Below, piece by piece: positions 8,790-18,071 of a DNA stretch of 48,251 nucleotides. A model generated the notes under the pieces. It did not search any database. It was not told where the DNA came from and was given only the letters and a program-made list of their open reading frames with translations. Origin of the DNA: Stentor coeruleus (lineage: Eukaryota > Ciliophora > Heterotrichea > Heterotrichida > Stentoridae); the NCBI GenBank assembly GCA_001970955.1, contig MPUH01000522.1, forward strand, positions 1-48,251, given 5' to 3'. A program made the translations under genes and the position numbers. The first letter of the stretch is position 1. Each line of letters opens with the position of its first letter.

Positions 8790-9623
8790 ATGATATTATC
8801 TTTCCTTCCTATATTAACCTTAGTATCAGGTGGATATGTGATAGTTTTCAATGATACTTTCACAAACCTCAATAATTGGATTGCTGTGACTGAACCAGGT
8901 AAAAATACAGGGAATAATGAATGGGAATATTATACAACACGTTCAGTGAATGTGTATTCAACAGGACATTCATTAGTTCTCCATGCGCAAAAAGAGTCTT
9001 ATCAAGGTTACAGTTATACATCAGGTAAAGTGATTTCAGCTAAAGAATATGGACCATATGGTTTTTTCAACGTTTTGGCACAGGTGCCTAAAGGAAATGG
9101 CTTGTGGCCTGCTATATGGCTTCTTCCACCTGGTGCAAAAAATATATATGGAACCTGGGCAGCTTGTGGTGAAATAGACATAATGGAAACTATCTGCACA
9201 GGGAATTCTGCATATTCTACATTGCATTTTGGTGGACCTTATCCTGCTAATGTGCAATATCCAACTGGAGGAAATAATAGATATCCTTTTAGTATTGATT
9301 GGACAAAACCTCATTATTTTGGACTTCAGTGGCAGCCAACATTCATGACTTTTTGGTTTGATGCTCAAGTTGTTAATGGGCAAATACAAGGGACTCAGAT
9401 TTTAACTGTAACTTCTGACCATTGGTACTCGCAAAATTCAAGTGGACAGAGATACCCTGGAAATGCTCCTTTTAATGTCCCGACTGGATTTGTTCTTAAT
9501 GTTGCGGTTGGGGGTAATTGGCCTTGCTCTGTTAGTGGGTGCTGCGAAAATGTTAGTACCTCAGCCAGTATGGAAGTATTCAATGTCCAAGTCTGGGAAT
9601 TAACCCAAAGTGAAGATCAGTAG
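8790..9623 (+). CDS. Secreted glycoside hydrolase family 16 (beta-glucanase-like), copy 1
   Basis: A 277-residue enzyme with an N-terminal signal peptide (MILSFLPILTLVSGG). The GH16 active-site motif ExDxxE is present as GEIDIME, with E128 the expected nucleophile, D130 and E133 the acid/base. Aromatic sugar-binding segments flank it (GLWPAIWLLP at 104-113, and THFMTFWFD-like sequence in the second half). GH16 enzymes hydrolyse beta-1,3 or mixed beta-1,3/1,4-glucans; in a bacterivorous or algivorous ciliate the likely place is a food vacuole or the medium. The second copy follows 355 bp downstream. A 15-nt GTAAAG...CAG string inside it is coding, because the paralog keeps the corresponding residues. 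Confidence 0.9.
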   Translation: MILSFLPILTLVSGGYVIVFNDTFTNLNNWIAVTEPGKNTGNNEWEYYTTRSVNVYSTGHSLVLHAQKESYQGYSYTSGKVISAKEYGPYGFFNVLAQVPKGNGLWPAIWLLPPGAKNIYGTWAACGEIDIMETICTGNSAYSTLHFGGPYPANVQYPTGGNNRYPFSIDWTKPHYFGLQWQPTFMTFWFDAQVVNGQIQGTQILTVTSDHWYSQNSSGQRYPGNAPFNVPTGFVLNVAVGGNWPCSVSGCCENVSTSASMEVFNVQVWELTQSEDQ

Positions 9624-9978
9624 TTAGTTAGTTAGATTAGATTAGTATTTTTACTACTTTTGATGACTTAAAGGAAAATATAATATCTGGAGAACTTATT
9701 AAAAATGCATTTTTTTACGCTTAAAGACTATTTTTTCCACTACAAAATATAAGAAAAACATAACCTCAATAACTAAAATTACCTTAATTACAATAATTAC
9801 AATTTCACAAGTAAAATTGTTTTAAACTATCCTATCTACAATTTTTTAATGCAAAACAGTTATTATCACACTTCCGAAATTCCTTCAAACACATCCAGCA
9901 TCCTAAAATCCTAAACTCTAAAACATTTCTTTAAATTTTATTGTAAATTTCATACTAAAAGGAGAATAATTAATATAA
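9624..9978. other. Spacer between the two GH16 copies
   Basis: 355 bp without a gene. It is T/G-rich for the first ~80 bp after the stop, then strongly A/C-rich up to the next ATG. Confidence 0.5.
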
Positions 9979-10797
9979 ATGGGGAAACTACTGCTAATTT
10001 TATCAATTTTAGCACTGTCTCTTGGAAAATACATCCAAATATTCAACGACAATTTCGAGAATCTCAGCAATTGGGTAGCTGAAGATCTACCAGGAGTTAA
10101 TACAGGTAGTAATGAATGGGAATATTACACTTCACGTTCAGTTAATGTATACACAACAGGTAATTCCCTTGTTCTCCATGCCCAAGCAGAAAATTATCAA
10201 GGTTACAATTATACATCAGGCAAAGTTCATTCAGCTCAACAATGGGGTCCTTATGGATTTTTCAATATAAAAGCTCTTGTGCCAAAAGGAAATGGATTAT
10301 GGCCTGCTATATGGATGCTACCAAATGGTGCTCAAAATGTTTATGGAACTTGGGCAGCATGTGGTGAAATTGATATTATGGAAACCATTTGTACAAATAA
10401 TCAAGCTTATTCAACTTTACATTTTGGTGGACCCTGGCCTGCAAATACTCAATATCCATGGCCTCCTGGGAATCAGTATCCTTTTGGAATAAACTGGTCA
10501 CAACCTCATTATTTTGGTGTTGAATGGCAGGCTAATTTTATGACTTTTTGGTTTGATGCAAGCATTGTTGATGGAGTTGTTCAAGGAACACAAATATTTA
10601 CTGTTCCTAGCAGTCAATGGTATTCACAAAATGCTAATGGGCAAAGATACTCAGGAAATGCTCCGTTTAATGTTCCTACTAATATTATTATGAATGTTGC
10701 TATTGGAGGAAATTGGGCTTGCTCGATTAGTGGGTGTTGCAATAATGTGGCTGTACCAACAAGTATGATTGTTTATAATGTGCAAATATGGGAGTAA
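9979..10797 (+). CDS. Secreted glycoside hydrolase family 16 (beta-glucanase-like), copy 2
   Basis: A 272-residue paralog of the enzyme just upstream, alignable over its whole length. It begins with a signal peptide (MGKLLLILSILALSLG). The catalytic motif is again GEIDIME, with E130, D132 and E135. The Cys pattern near the C-terminus (WACSISGCCNNV) is shared with copy 1 and suggests conserved disulfides, as expected for a secreted enzyme. Differences concentrate in surface loops, for example QQWGPYG versus KEYGPYG. The pair arose by tandem duplication, and both look functional. Exact glucan specificity cannot be read from sequence alone. Confidence 0.9.
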   Translation: MGKLLLILSILALSLGKYIQIFNDNFENLSNWVAEDLPGVNTGSNEWEYYTSRSVNVYTTGNSLVLHAQAENYQGYNYTSGKVHSAQQWGPYGFFNIKALVPKGNGLWPAIWMLPNGAQNVYGTWAACGEIDIMETICTNNQAYSTLHFGGPWPANTQYPWPPGNQYPFGINWSQPHYFGVEWQANFMTFWFDASIVDGVVQGTQIFTVPSSQWYSQNANGQRYSGNAPFNVPTNIIMNVAIGGNWACSISGCCNNVAVPTSMIVYNVQIWE

Positions 10798-10887
10798 GTA
10801 ATGGTAGTTATTAGATTTTGAAGATAGTTTAAGGATTTTATAGGAAAATTTATAGAGTATAAAAAGGTAATTTCAATAGTATTAATA

Positions 10888-12315
10888 TTAAGTACTATCA
10901 CGAGTTCTATGAGGTATTCTGCTTTGTGATGCAGATTTTTCACTATTATTAGAAAGTTTTCTTATTTTCACCTGTGAGTACAATAACTTGATCTCATCCA
11001 TACTTAAACTTCTTAACCCATTCATTTCACTAATCTTCTTATCCCCAAAATCCCCATTGATTAAAATAATCTTCACCAAATCTTTCAACCTAGCAAACTT
11101 TTCCCTCAAACTTACGCTCTTAAAACCATCTCCCTCAATCCCTCCACTAGCTTTTTTCGTATAATTCTCAACCCAAATATGAATTTTCAACTTCAACTTT
11201 TGCATCTCAACCTCTTTCTCTTTACTTCTTAAAAGTCTATTCAGCGCATCTTTCATTATATCATGCCCTGATTTTTTCTCCAGTTTTTCCACAGCTAGCG
11301 ATGCCACTTTTTCCTGCATTTCAAATATTTTTTTCTTATACTCTGAACAATCTACTTCTTTTCTATGTAAATTATCAGTAAGTGCCTTATAATTCGCTTC
11401 TTGTGTTAAGAATTTTTCAATAACTTCTTCAATATTATAAAGTCCAGTTTTTATTCTAACTCTTTGAAATGCGCTATCAAGTCTATTAAAAACTTCTTTT
11501 ATAAAAACCATTTTCCTTGATAGGGTTTTTTCATACATTCTATGTAAAATTACCCCAGTTTTTAGTTCTTCTAAATGAGCACTTCTTTCATCTATCATAG
11601 TTTGTTCTATAATTTCAAGTCTATGTTTATTATGCTCTTCAGTTTTTGTTATTATTGATTTTTTAAGCTTTGATTGGGTTTCCATTCTACTTAATTCAGT
11701 TTCTAAGGCTGATTTTTCATATTTCAAAGCTTTGACTGCGCTTTTGTATGCGATTTTGTATTGGTTTACTGAGTCGATTGTATCTTTTCGTAGTCGGGAT
11801 TGGTTTTGAGCACTGTGTGTAGCTAGTTCTAATTGCTTGTGGAGTTTGATATCTTTTTTTTCTAAGAAATCCACTGTGATCCGAAGACGTTCATTGATGA
11901 ATTCGTAGATTTTTTGAGTTTCAAGTTCATCGAGTTCTTGTAATTGGACGTTTTTTATGTCTTCCATGAGTTTGTAGTAGTAGTTTTCCCTTTTTATGTC
12001 GTCATTTGTAATCACTTCTTTGACTTTTAGCTCTTTGAGTTTGGATTTTAGTTGGCGAAGACGATTTTCTTTGTGATGATTCACAAGAGAGTACTTGTCT
12101 AGATTTTTTCTTAGAGTTGTTAATTGAAATGTTAGTTCTGAGCTTTCGTTTAGAGGACGGGCGCTTAGATTTCGCACGGTAGAAGAAAGTTTGATAAGCT
12201 TGGATGTGTCTCTTGAGTTTACTACTTCTCTAATCATTCTTATTGAAGTAGGGGAGACTTGAGTGCGTTTACGAATGTTTGAAAGGGATTTAGGAAAGTG
12301 TGGGAGTTTTTCCAT
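10888..12315 (-). CDS. Coiled-coil protein, possibly outer dynein arm docking-like
   Basis: A 475-residue protein that is mostly heptad-rich alpha helix from about residue 55 to 390, with basic, Ser-rich ends. It has no signal peptide or membrane segment. The segment around residues 285-325, with TGLYNIEEVIEKFLTQEANY, resembles the TG-x-x-[DN]-[IV]-xE[IV]-xxKF pattern of outer dynein arm docking complex coiled coils (ODA1/CCDC114/CCDC63 group). Those proteins attach outer dynein arms to ciliary doublet microtubules, plausible in a heavily ciliated cell. The assignment is by motif resemblance only; another axonemal or cortical coiled coil would look similar. It converges with the second GH16 gene across a 90-bp gap. 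Confidence 0.5.
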   Translation of the reverse strand: MEKLPHFPKSLSNIRKRTQVSPTSIRMIREVVNSRDTSKLIKLSSTVRNLSARPLNESSELTFQLTTLRKNLDKYSLVNHHKENRLRQLKSKLKELKVKEVITNDDIKRENYYYKLMEDIKNVQLQELDELETQKIYEFINERLRITVDFLEKKDIKLHKQLELATHSAQNQSRLRKDTIDSVNQYKIAYKSAVKALKYEKSALETELSRMETQSKLKKSIITKTEEHNKHRLEIIEQTMIDERSAHLEELKTGVILHRMYEKTLSRKMVFIKEVFNRLDSAFQRVRIKTGLYNIEEVIEKFLTQEANYKALTDNLHRKEVDCSEYKKKIFEMQEKVASLAVEKLEKKSGHDIMKDALNRLLRSKEKEVEMQKLKLKIHIWVENYTKKASGGIEGDGFKSVSLREKFARLKDLVKIILINGDFGDKKISEMNGLRSLSMDEIKLLYSQVKIRKLSNNSEKSASQSRIPHRTRDST

Positions 12316-12678
12316 AATTATTTGAAGGAGGATTTTATTTGAATATTGGTATTTGTTTGAGGATTTTCAAAGGTCGAATATGGAGAAGGATATAAGAGAA
12401 AATAGCATGGAAAATTAATGAGTTAATTAAATGGTTTGAAAGATAAGGAAAAATATGTTGTTGGTTAGGTTTTGGATGTTTGGATATTTGGCTTTTAGGG
12501 TTTTGATGAGAATTGTTTATGATTAAACCTGTTTTGGTTAGATGGGCGATATTTGGTTTAGGGTTAAATACTGATGAAAATAAGATTAAAATTTTTGAGT
12601 TGTATGCTATTATAATTATAGAAATATTTGATACTGGTATTCATTATAGGATATGCAATATATTATTTGAGTAAGCTT

Positions 12679-13001
12679 GGGAATACATTTTTTTATAAGT
12701 AAATTCAGTATATAATTATAAATTGTTTTAGGTGTTTTTGCTTTTAGATCATTTTTTAGTTTTTATTGTATAATATTCTGATTAAGATATTTTGCCATTA
12801 AGTTATTTGGTCTTGGTAAAATCAATCATTAAANGGGAATACATTTTTTTATAAGTAAATTCAGTGTTTATTCAGTATATAATTATAAATTGTTTTAGGT
12901 GTTTTTGCTTTTAGATCATTTCTTTAGTTTTTATTGCATAATATTCTGATTAAGATATTTTGCCATTAAGTTATTTGGTCTTGGTAAAATCAATCATTAA
13001 A
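12679..13001. repeat. Near-identical duplication around N at 12834 (assembly join)
   Basis: 12679-12833 recurs as 12835-13001 with one 11-bp insertion (tgtttattcag), one extra base and one substitution. The single N marks the boundary. The pattern is that of overlapping contig ends scaffolded without merging; the small differences could be allelic or sequencing differences between the two ends. Confidence 0.85.
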
Positions 13002-13123
13002 TCACTGATTGTTTTTAGACTTTACCAGTGTATTATTATATCTCTATAAGAATAAATCTATNATCACTGATTGTTTTTAGACTTTACCAGTGTATTATTA
13101 TATCTCTATAAGAATAAATCTAT
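13001..13123. repeat. Exact 61-bp duplication around N at 13062 (assembly join)
   Basis: 13001-13061 and 13063-13123 are identical and separated by one N. It is best explained as an unmerged contig overlap immediately after the previous join. Confidence 0.9.
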
Positions 13124-13181
13124 TTATAAGCTATTATTTAAGTAGTTTATAGTCTGACTATAGATATTGAATAAAACTTAC

Positions 13182-13847
13182 TTAGTCTTTTACTGGTACG
13201 TAATCTCCCTGGGCAATTAGGACCAACGACTTAAGCTGAGTCCTGTTAAAAAAGTAAAAAACTACACTGACGATACTAACAAACTGAGCTCCAAACATCA
13301 AAATCAACCCCGTATGTACTTTCATCTTATAATCATCATCAAAATTATCTGGTACATCTAAAGTAAAAATCTCACTAACTGTGATATACAGCACTAAAGC
13401 TAAAGCATAAATCCCAGGGTAAATATAATGAACTATATAAAACTTTAAAAATCCACAACATGAACACCCACAAGCAACACCAAAAAGCGAGAAAATACCA
13501 TAAATAGTAAACAAAACAGATATGCTTGAAAAAGTTAGAAACAATATCCCAGCTGTCTCAAAGTCTTTTCTCTTATCACACACTGGATCTACTTGAGGAT
13601 CTTTGATTTGCCCACAGAATTTATCGTTAAAATCACTATAACTTGCTATAATCATTTGAGTTAAAGGAGTTTTCTCATTGGTTAATGATATTTTATAGTC
13701 AGTTTGTTTTATGATGCTTAAGGTTGTCACATAATAGTCGTCCATGTATTTGAAGACTTCTACAAAGAAAATAGATATAAAGAGGATGATGAATAAGGAG
13801 TCTATGGCCACTTTGATAAATATTTTTAGTCTTGAGTCTCCAATCAT
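13182..13847 (-). CDS. Four-pass membrane protein of unknown function
   Basis: A 221-residue protein from ATG at 13847. Hydrophobic segments lie at about residues 12-32, 95-122, 130-158 and 175-205, so a four-TM topology is predicted. Between the first two is a loop of about 60 residues with two or three Cys (FCGQIKDPQVDPVCDKRKD). A Cys cluster (ACGCSCCGF) lies at the cytoplasm-side junction of TM2/TM3. The layout recalls tetraspanin-like proteins, but in tetraspanins the large loop lies between TM3 and TM4 and carries CCG; here CCG is elsewhere, so I do not assign that family. Confidence 0.6.
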   Translation of the reverse strand: MIGDSRLKIFIKVAIDSLFIILFISIFFVEVFKYMDDYYVTTLSIIKQTDYKISLTNEKTPLTQMIIASYSDFNDKFCGQIKDPQVDPVCDKRKDFETAGILFLTFSSISVLFTIYGIFSLFGVACGCSCCGFLKFYIVHYIYPGIYALALVLYITVSEIFTLDVPDNFDDDYKMKVHTGLILMFGAQFVSIVSVVFYFFNRTQLKSLVLIAQGDYVPVKD

Positions 13848-14187
13848 TATAATATAATATATTTCTACTGAGGATGATATTTAGTAAAAGATAAATCAGA
13901 GGAGAAGAATTATGAAAATTATGTTTGAAATGTAGATAAATAGATAACAAATGAACATAAAGTATGCTATGATTAGATTGTAGTGAAATCATAAAGATAT
14001 TGTTTAATATTATAAAATCTAAGATTATGGATTATAAAAAAGGATAAAACTTATAGAAATTATAATTACCTTGTACCATTAATATAATAATCAGTCAAAA
14101 ATAGCTTTTATTGATCTATTCCAACTAAATAGTTTTTGCTTATAAAATTCCATAATCATAAAATTGTTAATTAAATCTATAATAAAA
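13848..14187. other. Divergent intergenic promoter region
   Basis: 340 bp between divergent genes. The left half is G/A-rich and the right half A/C-rich on the + strand. No specific motif is recognised. Confidence 0.5.
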
Positions 14188-15216
14188 ATGCATAGAATAT
14201 TTCTTTTAGCCTTCGTAGTTTCTGGTATGGACACAGTTTATTGTCGTAAAATGGTATGCGACTTAGTCACTGTTAAAAACGATTGTTATTCAGTAGATGA
14301 CGATACTATCACAATCCATGCCTGTGAGCCTCAAGATCGATGTGACACTGATATATTCAACACAACTGAGGTAATAAATGGGACGAGTACAGGAGAATGC
14401 TATCCAATATTCAGAAATGGTACATGTTATGGGAATTTCACGCTAACTGAAGGACGATACTGCTGTTCAGACAATGATTGCAAAAGTGGAGCTTGTATAA
14501 ATCAAGTCTGCAGAGGGATTTCAGGCTGTGATGATGATGAAGATTGTATAAACGATAATTATTGTTCAGGTTCCTCTTGTGTTTCAAGCAAATCAGATGG
14601 ATCTTCATGTTCTAAAGACGCTCAATGTGTTGTTGGCTCAGGGTGTAACTTAGGTATATGCACAAAACTTTTAAGTCTTGATAATGGTTATAAAGTTTCT
14701 GATTCAAAATTTTGCATCACTAATTATACTTATAATGAAACTTGTGATTCAATTCAAGTCTGGGTTAATCGAACCTTACAATCTTCACCTTTTGAATGCT
14801 TTACACCTAAAGATTGGTGTAATTATACTTTAGAATATTCATTGGAAAATATTACATATGAAAGATGTTTGTGTGATGGTAATAACTGGACTAAAGGATA
14901 TTGTTCTTATTATGTTGTTAATGATTTTGATTATGCAAAAAGCATGTATTCGTATTTAAAATATACAACTAGTAATTGTGGAGGTAAGTATAGAAGTACT
15001 ATTGATCCAAAGATTTTAGTAGAGTGTGGAAGCATAGGTAAAGGTGATAGATTTTCTTATTTAAAAGCATTATATAGAGGATTTTATTGGAATTTATATA
15101 TGGGAGACTTTTTAGAAACATGCGCAGTGACTATGGATTTGTATGATCCAAACTGGGAAGTTGGAGAGATTTTAAGAGGTGTGCTAGGGATGATCATAGC
15201 AATAAACTTGTTTTGA
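14188..15216 (+). CDS. Cysteine-rich secreted or GPI-anchored surface protein, paralog A
   Basis: The true start is the ATG at 14188, giving 342 residues; an upstream in-frame TTG is not a plausible initiator. A signal peptide (MHRIFLLAFVVSG) leads into an ectodomain with closely spaced Cys pairs (CCSDNDCKSGAC, SGCDDDEDC, CSKDAQCVVGSGC) like EB/dickkopf-type disulfide modules. Several N-x-[ST] sequons follow. The last 15 residues (RGVLGMIIAINLF region) are hydrophobic with nothing after them, the usual GPI-anchor signal. A paralog with the same order of Cys modules lies at 38127-39167. The function is unknown; ciliate surface proteins of this layout often mediate recognition or cover the cortex (inference). 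Confidence 0.75.
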   Translation: MHRIFLLAFVVSGMDTVYCRKMVCDLVTVKNDCYSVDDDTITIHACEPQDRCDTDIFNTTEVINGTSTGECYPIFRNGTCYGNFTLTEGRYCCSDNDCKSGACINQVCRGISGCDDDEDCINDNYCSGSSCVSSKSDGSSCSKDAQCVVGSGCNLGICTKLLSLDNGYKVSDSKFCITNYTYNETCDSIQVWVNRTLQSSPFECFTPKDWCNYTLEYSLENITYERCLCDGNNWTKGYCSYYVVNDFDYAKSMYSYLKYTTSNCGGKYRSTIDPKILVECGSIGKGDRFSYLKALYRGFYWNLYMGDFLETCAVTMDLYDPNWEVGEILRGVLGMIIAINLF

Positions 15217-15572
15217 AAATCTTTAAGATTTTTAAGAAATTTATTAGCTAGTTAAATGGTTTTTGCATAGATCAAGACATTTTGTAAATATTATAAAGTA
15301 TAATACAACTTTATTTAAACTAATAAGTCCACACAGTTCCTATTATATCTAAAAAAGCTTACCTTCAAAATCATTAGATTAAAATACTCAAATTATTATT
15401 CAAATTTCTATATACACCTAACTCAAAAATTTTTAATATTAAAATCCACAAATCAATATATCTTAAACTATTTTATCTTGCACGACTCTACCAATACTCC
15501 ATCAAAATACATTTATATTTCACAATTAAAATATCCCATAATTACCAAGATAAAATCTATTTATGTCACCAA
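15217..15572. other. Convergent intergenic spacer
   Basis: 356 bp between convergent genes, T/G-rich at the left edge and A/C-rich from about 15310. No gene or RNA is recognised. Confidence 0.5.
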
Positions 15573-16142
15573 TCATACTTCAGAGACATTCATACCTCCT
15601 TGCTCTAGCTGTTCCAAAATTTTCATAAGCCTCTCTTTCTGTTCACTATTTAATTTTTCAATCCTCTGAGCTATATCATTAATTTCACTATGGCTATCAG
15701 GCCTTAACAAATTATTAGCAGCCACTTTAAATGTACTCCTAGTATGAGTATGTAAATCATGTTTTTCCAACTCTTCTCTTGACCTCCCATGATGCAGTTC
15801 TTGTATATTAACATCATGTACTTCTTTTATCTCTTTAAGCATAAAAGGTGTCTCAGGATGATCCCACTTTTTCCTATGTGGGGGTAAAGGTGGGTGTTGT
15901 TGCTTACTAAGCCATTTCTGTCTGTTGCTTGGACTTTTACTTTTTTCTAAAGAATTTCTCATTCTGTTATCCTTAACTCTTTGATCGTTAGCCCCGTTGA
16001 AGAACAAATGAAAATTTCCTTCTCTTTCAATGACGTGACCTGTTCTTTTCAAACGTTCTTCTTCTTGTATCTTTTTAGTCCTGTTTCTATACTCTAAATG
16101 CTCTATGTACTGTATAGGATTTTTTTTCAGCTCCTTTGACAT
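15573..16142 (-). CDS. Charged hypothetical protein
   Basis: A 189-residue, highly charged ORF (Lys, Arg, Glu and His rich) starting MSKELKKNPIQYIEHLEYRN. It has no signal peptide or membrane segment. Features visible are a short hydrophobic island NFHLFFNGAND (about 43-53), a His/Pro-rich patch (QQHPPLPPHRKKWDHP, about 81-96), and a C-terminal amphipathic helix (about 160-183) with regular Leu/Ile spacing that could form a short coiled coil. I do not recognise a family. A 161-bp divergent promoter region separates it from the arrestin-domain gene. Confidence 0.6.
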   Translation of the reverse strand: MSKELKKNPIQYIEHLEYRNRTKKIQEEERLKRTGHVIEREGNFHLFFNGANDQRVKDNRMRNSLEKSKSPSNRQKWLSKQQHPPLPPHRKKWDHPETPFMLKEIKEVHDVNIQELHHGRSREELEKHDLHTHTRSTFKVAANNLLRPDSHSEINDIAQRIEKLNSEQKERLMKILEQLEQGGMNVSEV

Positions 16143-16303
16143 AGTTAATAAATCAACCTCTAGAAAGTCTTAATGCTCTGTTTAGAAAATAGCATATTAT
16201 AGTATTTTATTATATAAATTTGTTAGACTCTAAAGTATTTTTAACATACCCACAGTTTTCTGTCTATATTTTTATTTTATCATTCAGTAGTTTTCTGATA
16301 TAA

Positions 16304-17399
16304 ATGGGAAACCAACCCGGTAAAGCTCAAGTCCAACTTGTCTTAGACCATTCTGCAATTATTGCAGGTGAAGCTATTTCAGGGACTATAAATTTTGTAT
16401 TATCTCAGCCTTTTTCTTATTTAACTATTGTCTTTAGGCTAACAGGAAAAGAGACTTCTGTTGTCATTGCTGATGATGCTATACATAGTGGGAAAATCAA
16501 AATTTTAAACTATACTGCTGTATTATATAACACTTATAACAATATTATAAGATCAGGATGTTATTCAATACCTTTCAGAATCAATACACCAGCTTTTATA
16601 CCAGGGACATTTGAGATGTCAACTAAAAAATATCAAGGTAAAGTTATGTATTTTGTTAAAGCTAGGGTCTATGAGCAACGTAATATTATTGTTAAACATA
16701 AAGTACCTTTGATTATTAAACAAGCTATTGATTCAAGAAGAATGTCTATGGTTGGTAATTCTGTTGTTGCTATATCTTCATGTTGTTTTAGAGCAGGAGA
16801 GTGTCTTATTGATGTGCATTTTGATAAAAATGCGTANTGTTGTTGCTATATCTTCATGTTGTTTTAGAGCAGGAGAGTGTCTTATTGATGTGCATTTTGA
16901 TAAAAATGCGTATCTTCCTAATGAAAAAGCACAAGTTATGGTAAGTGTAGATAATTCTAGAAGTTCAAAAATAATGAAAAGGGTTAAGATTGAGGTTCAT
17001 CAGGTTTTGACTATGATTTCTGATAGGGGGGTGAGGAATGTTAGGGAAAAAAAGTATTTTGAAAAAGAATTTAAAGTTAGTGTACCTGCTAGGCAGAGAT
17101 TAATGGCAGAGCAAGCTTTGAATTTTGAAATACATTTGAAAAAAGGTAAAAAAAGTGATTTGAGTAAATGCTCGACGACTTATGGGAAAATAATAAGATG
17201 TGATTATCAAGTGAGAGTTTTAACTGGTTTTGGGGTGTTTTGTAGTCCTGGGCCAAGAGTTGATATGCCTGTGCTAATTTATCCTCATGAAATTGAAGTC
17301 CCGCAAGCTTCTGCCCCTGAAGAATGGGATCCTGTGAAAATGTCCACAGTCGATCTTGATATACAAAATAATCCTCCTCAACAAGATTATTACAATTAA
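16304..17399 (+). CDS. Arrestin-domain protein (ARRDC-like), split by an assembly duplication
   Basis: Two ORFs, 16304-16867 and 16728-17399, overlap at an N (16837) flanked by two identical 75-bp copies. Counting the copy once removes 76 nt and joins them in frame as one 339-residue protein. The N-terminal half (IIAGEAISGTINFVL, about 20-34, then a P-x-x-PGTFE strand) fits an arrestin N domain. The second half, from about residue 155, fits an arrestin C domain, with YLPNEKAQVMVSVDN and a final strand DMPVLIYP. Alpha-arrestins act as adaptors in receptor trafficking and ubiquitination. The tail is Pro/Asp-rich (NNPPQQDYYN). Gly2 (MGNQPG) may be myristoylated (inference). The break is an artefact, not a pseudogene. 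Confidence 0.85.
16762..16912. repeat. Exact 75-bp duplication around N at 16837 (assembly join)
   Basis: 16762-16836 equals 16838-16912. The join lies inside coding sequence, and using one copy restores the frame exactly, which is strong internal proof that it is an unmerged overlap. Confidence 0.95.
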
Positions 17400-18071
17400 A
17401 TTAGTAGCATAATTATGAAAGGTAAGAAAGATTTGATTAAATTGTTGCTATGCAGTATAAAAGATGATAATTTTTAGTTGTGGTTTTAAAAGATTATTTT
17501 GTAATATTTTTACTATGGAATTAAAGTAGATAAAGCATTGAAGAAATTCAGAAAATATGAAAATTTATTAGATTTTAGCCTATAATAAGTTTATCTCATC
17601 CTTTTACTAGAAAACTAGCAAGTCACAAAGCCTATCTTTGATCTATAAATTGACACTTTTGGTAATATGAAATCTGTTGATAAAAAGTAAAAACTATTAA
17701 CAAAAAAAGCAACAGTCAATTTTTAAATCATAACTGTTAATGCAAAAACTAAACCTATCAATAACAGAGTTGCATGATTATATAGCAACATGATTATCTT
17801 CAATAATAAAACCTAAAAGATGAATGCAAAATAAGTAAAATCTTTAAAAATCCTCTCAAAAATCTTACTTAGAAATCTTAATACTAATAATCTATTATTC
17901 ATATAGAAAATCTATATTATTCCCAAAAAAGTCCTTCTAACTTAAATCACTTCAAAAAAAAAAAATCTTAATCTACCTTTTTTAATCATATTCTCAACCT
18001 ATATACTTAACTTTCCTAAACAACTCAGTATCTCACAAAATCTACCAAAGCAACAATATCTCCTAATAAAT
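17400..18071. other. Intergenic spacer (tandem + genes)
   Basis: 672 bp without a gene. G/T-rich sequence after the arrestin gene gives way at about 17600 to A/C-rich sequence up to the WD40 start. Confidence 0.5.

Larger units (their letters stand above)
12316..13181. other. Intergenic region with two assembly joins
   Basis: About 870 bp without a gene. The left part is G/T-rich on the + strand, fitting the 5' flank of the minus-strand coiled-coil gene. The right part holds two N positions (12834 and 13062), each between duplicated sequence, so its true length is shorter than shown. Confidence 0.6.

Noticed and set aside
9026-9042. 15-nt GTAAAG...CAG string inside GH16 copy 1 as an intron
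   Set aside because: It encodes KVISA, matching KVHSA in the paralog, so it is coding sequence.
15478-15669. 63-codon + strand ORF
   Set aside because: It overlaps the 3' end of the minus-strand charged protein and has spacer composition.
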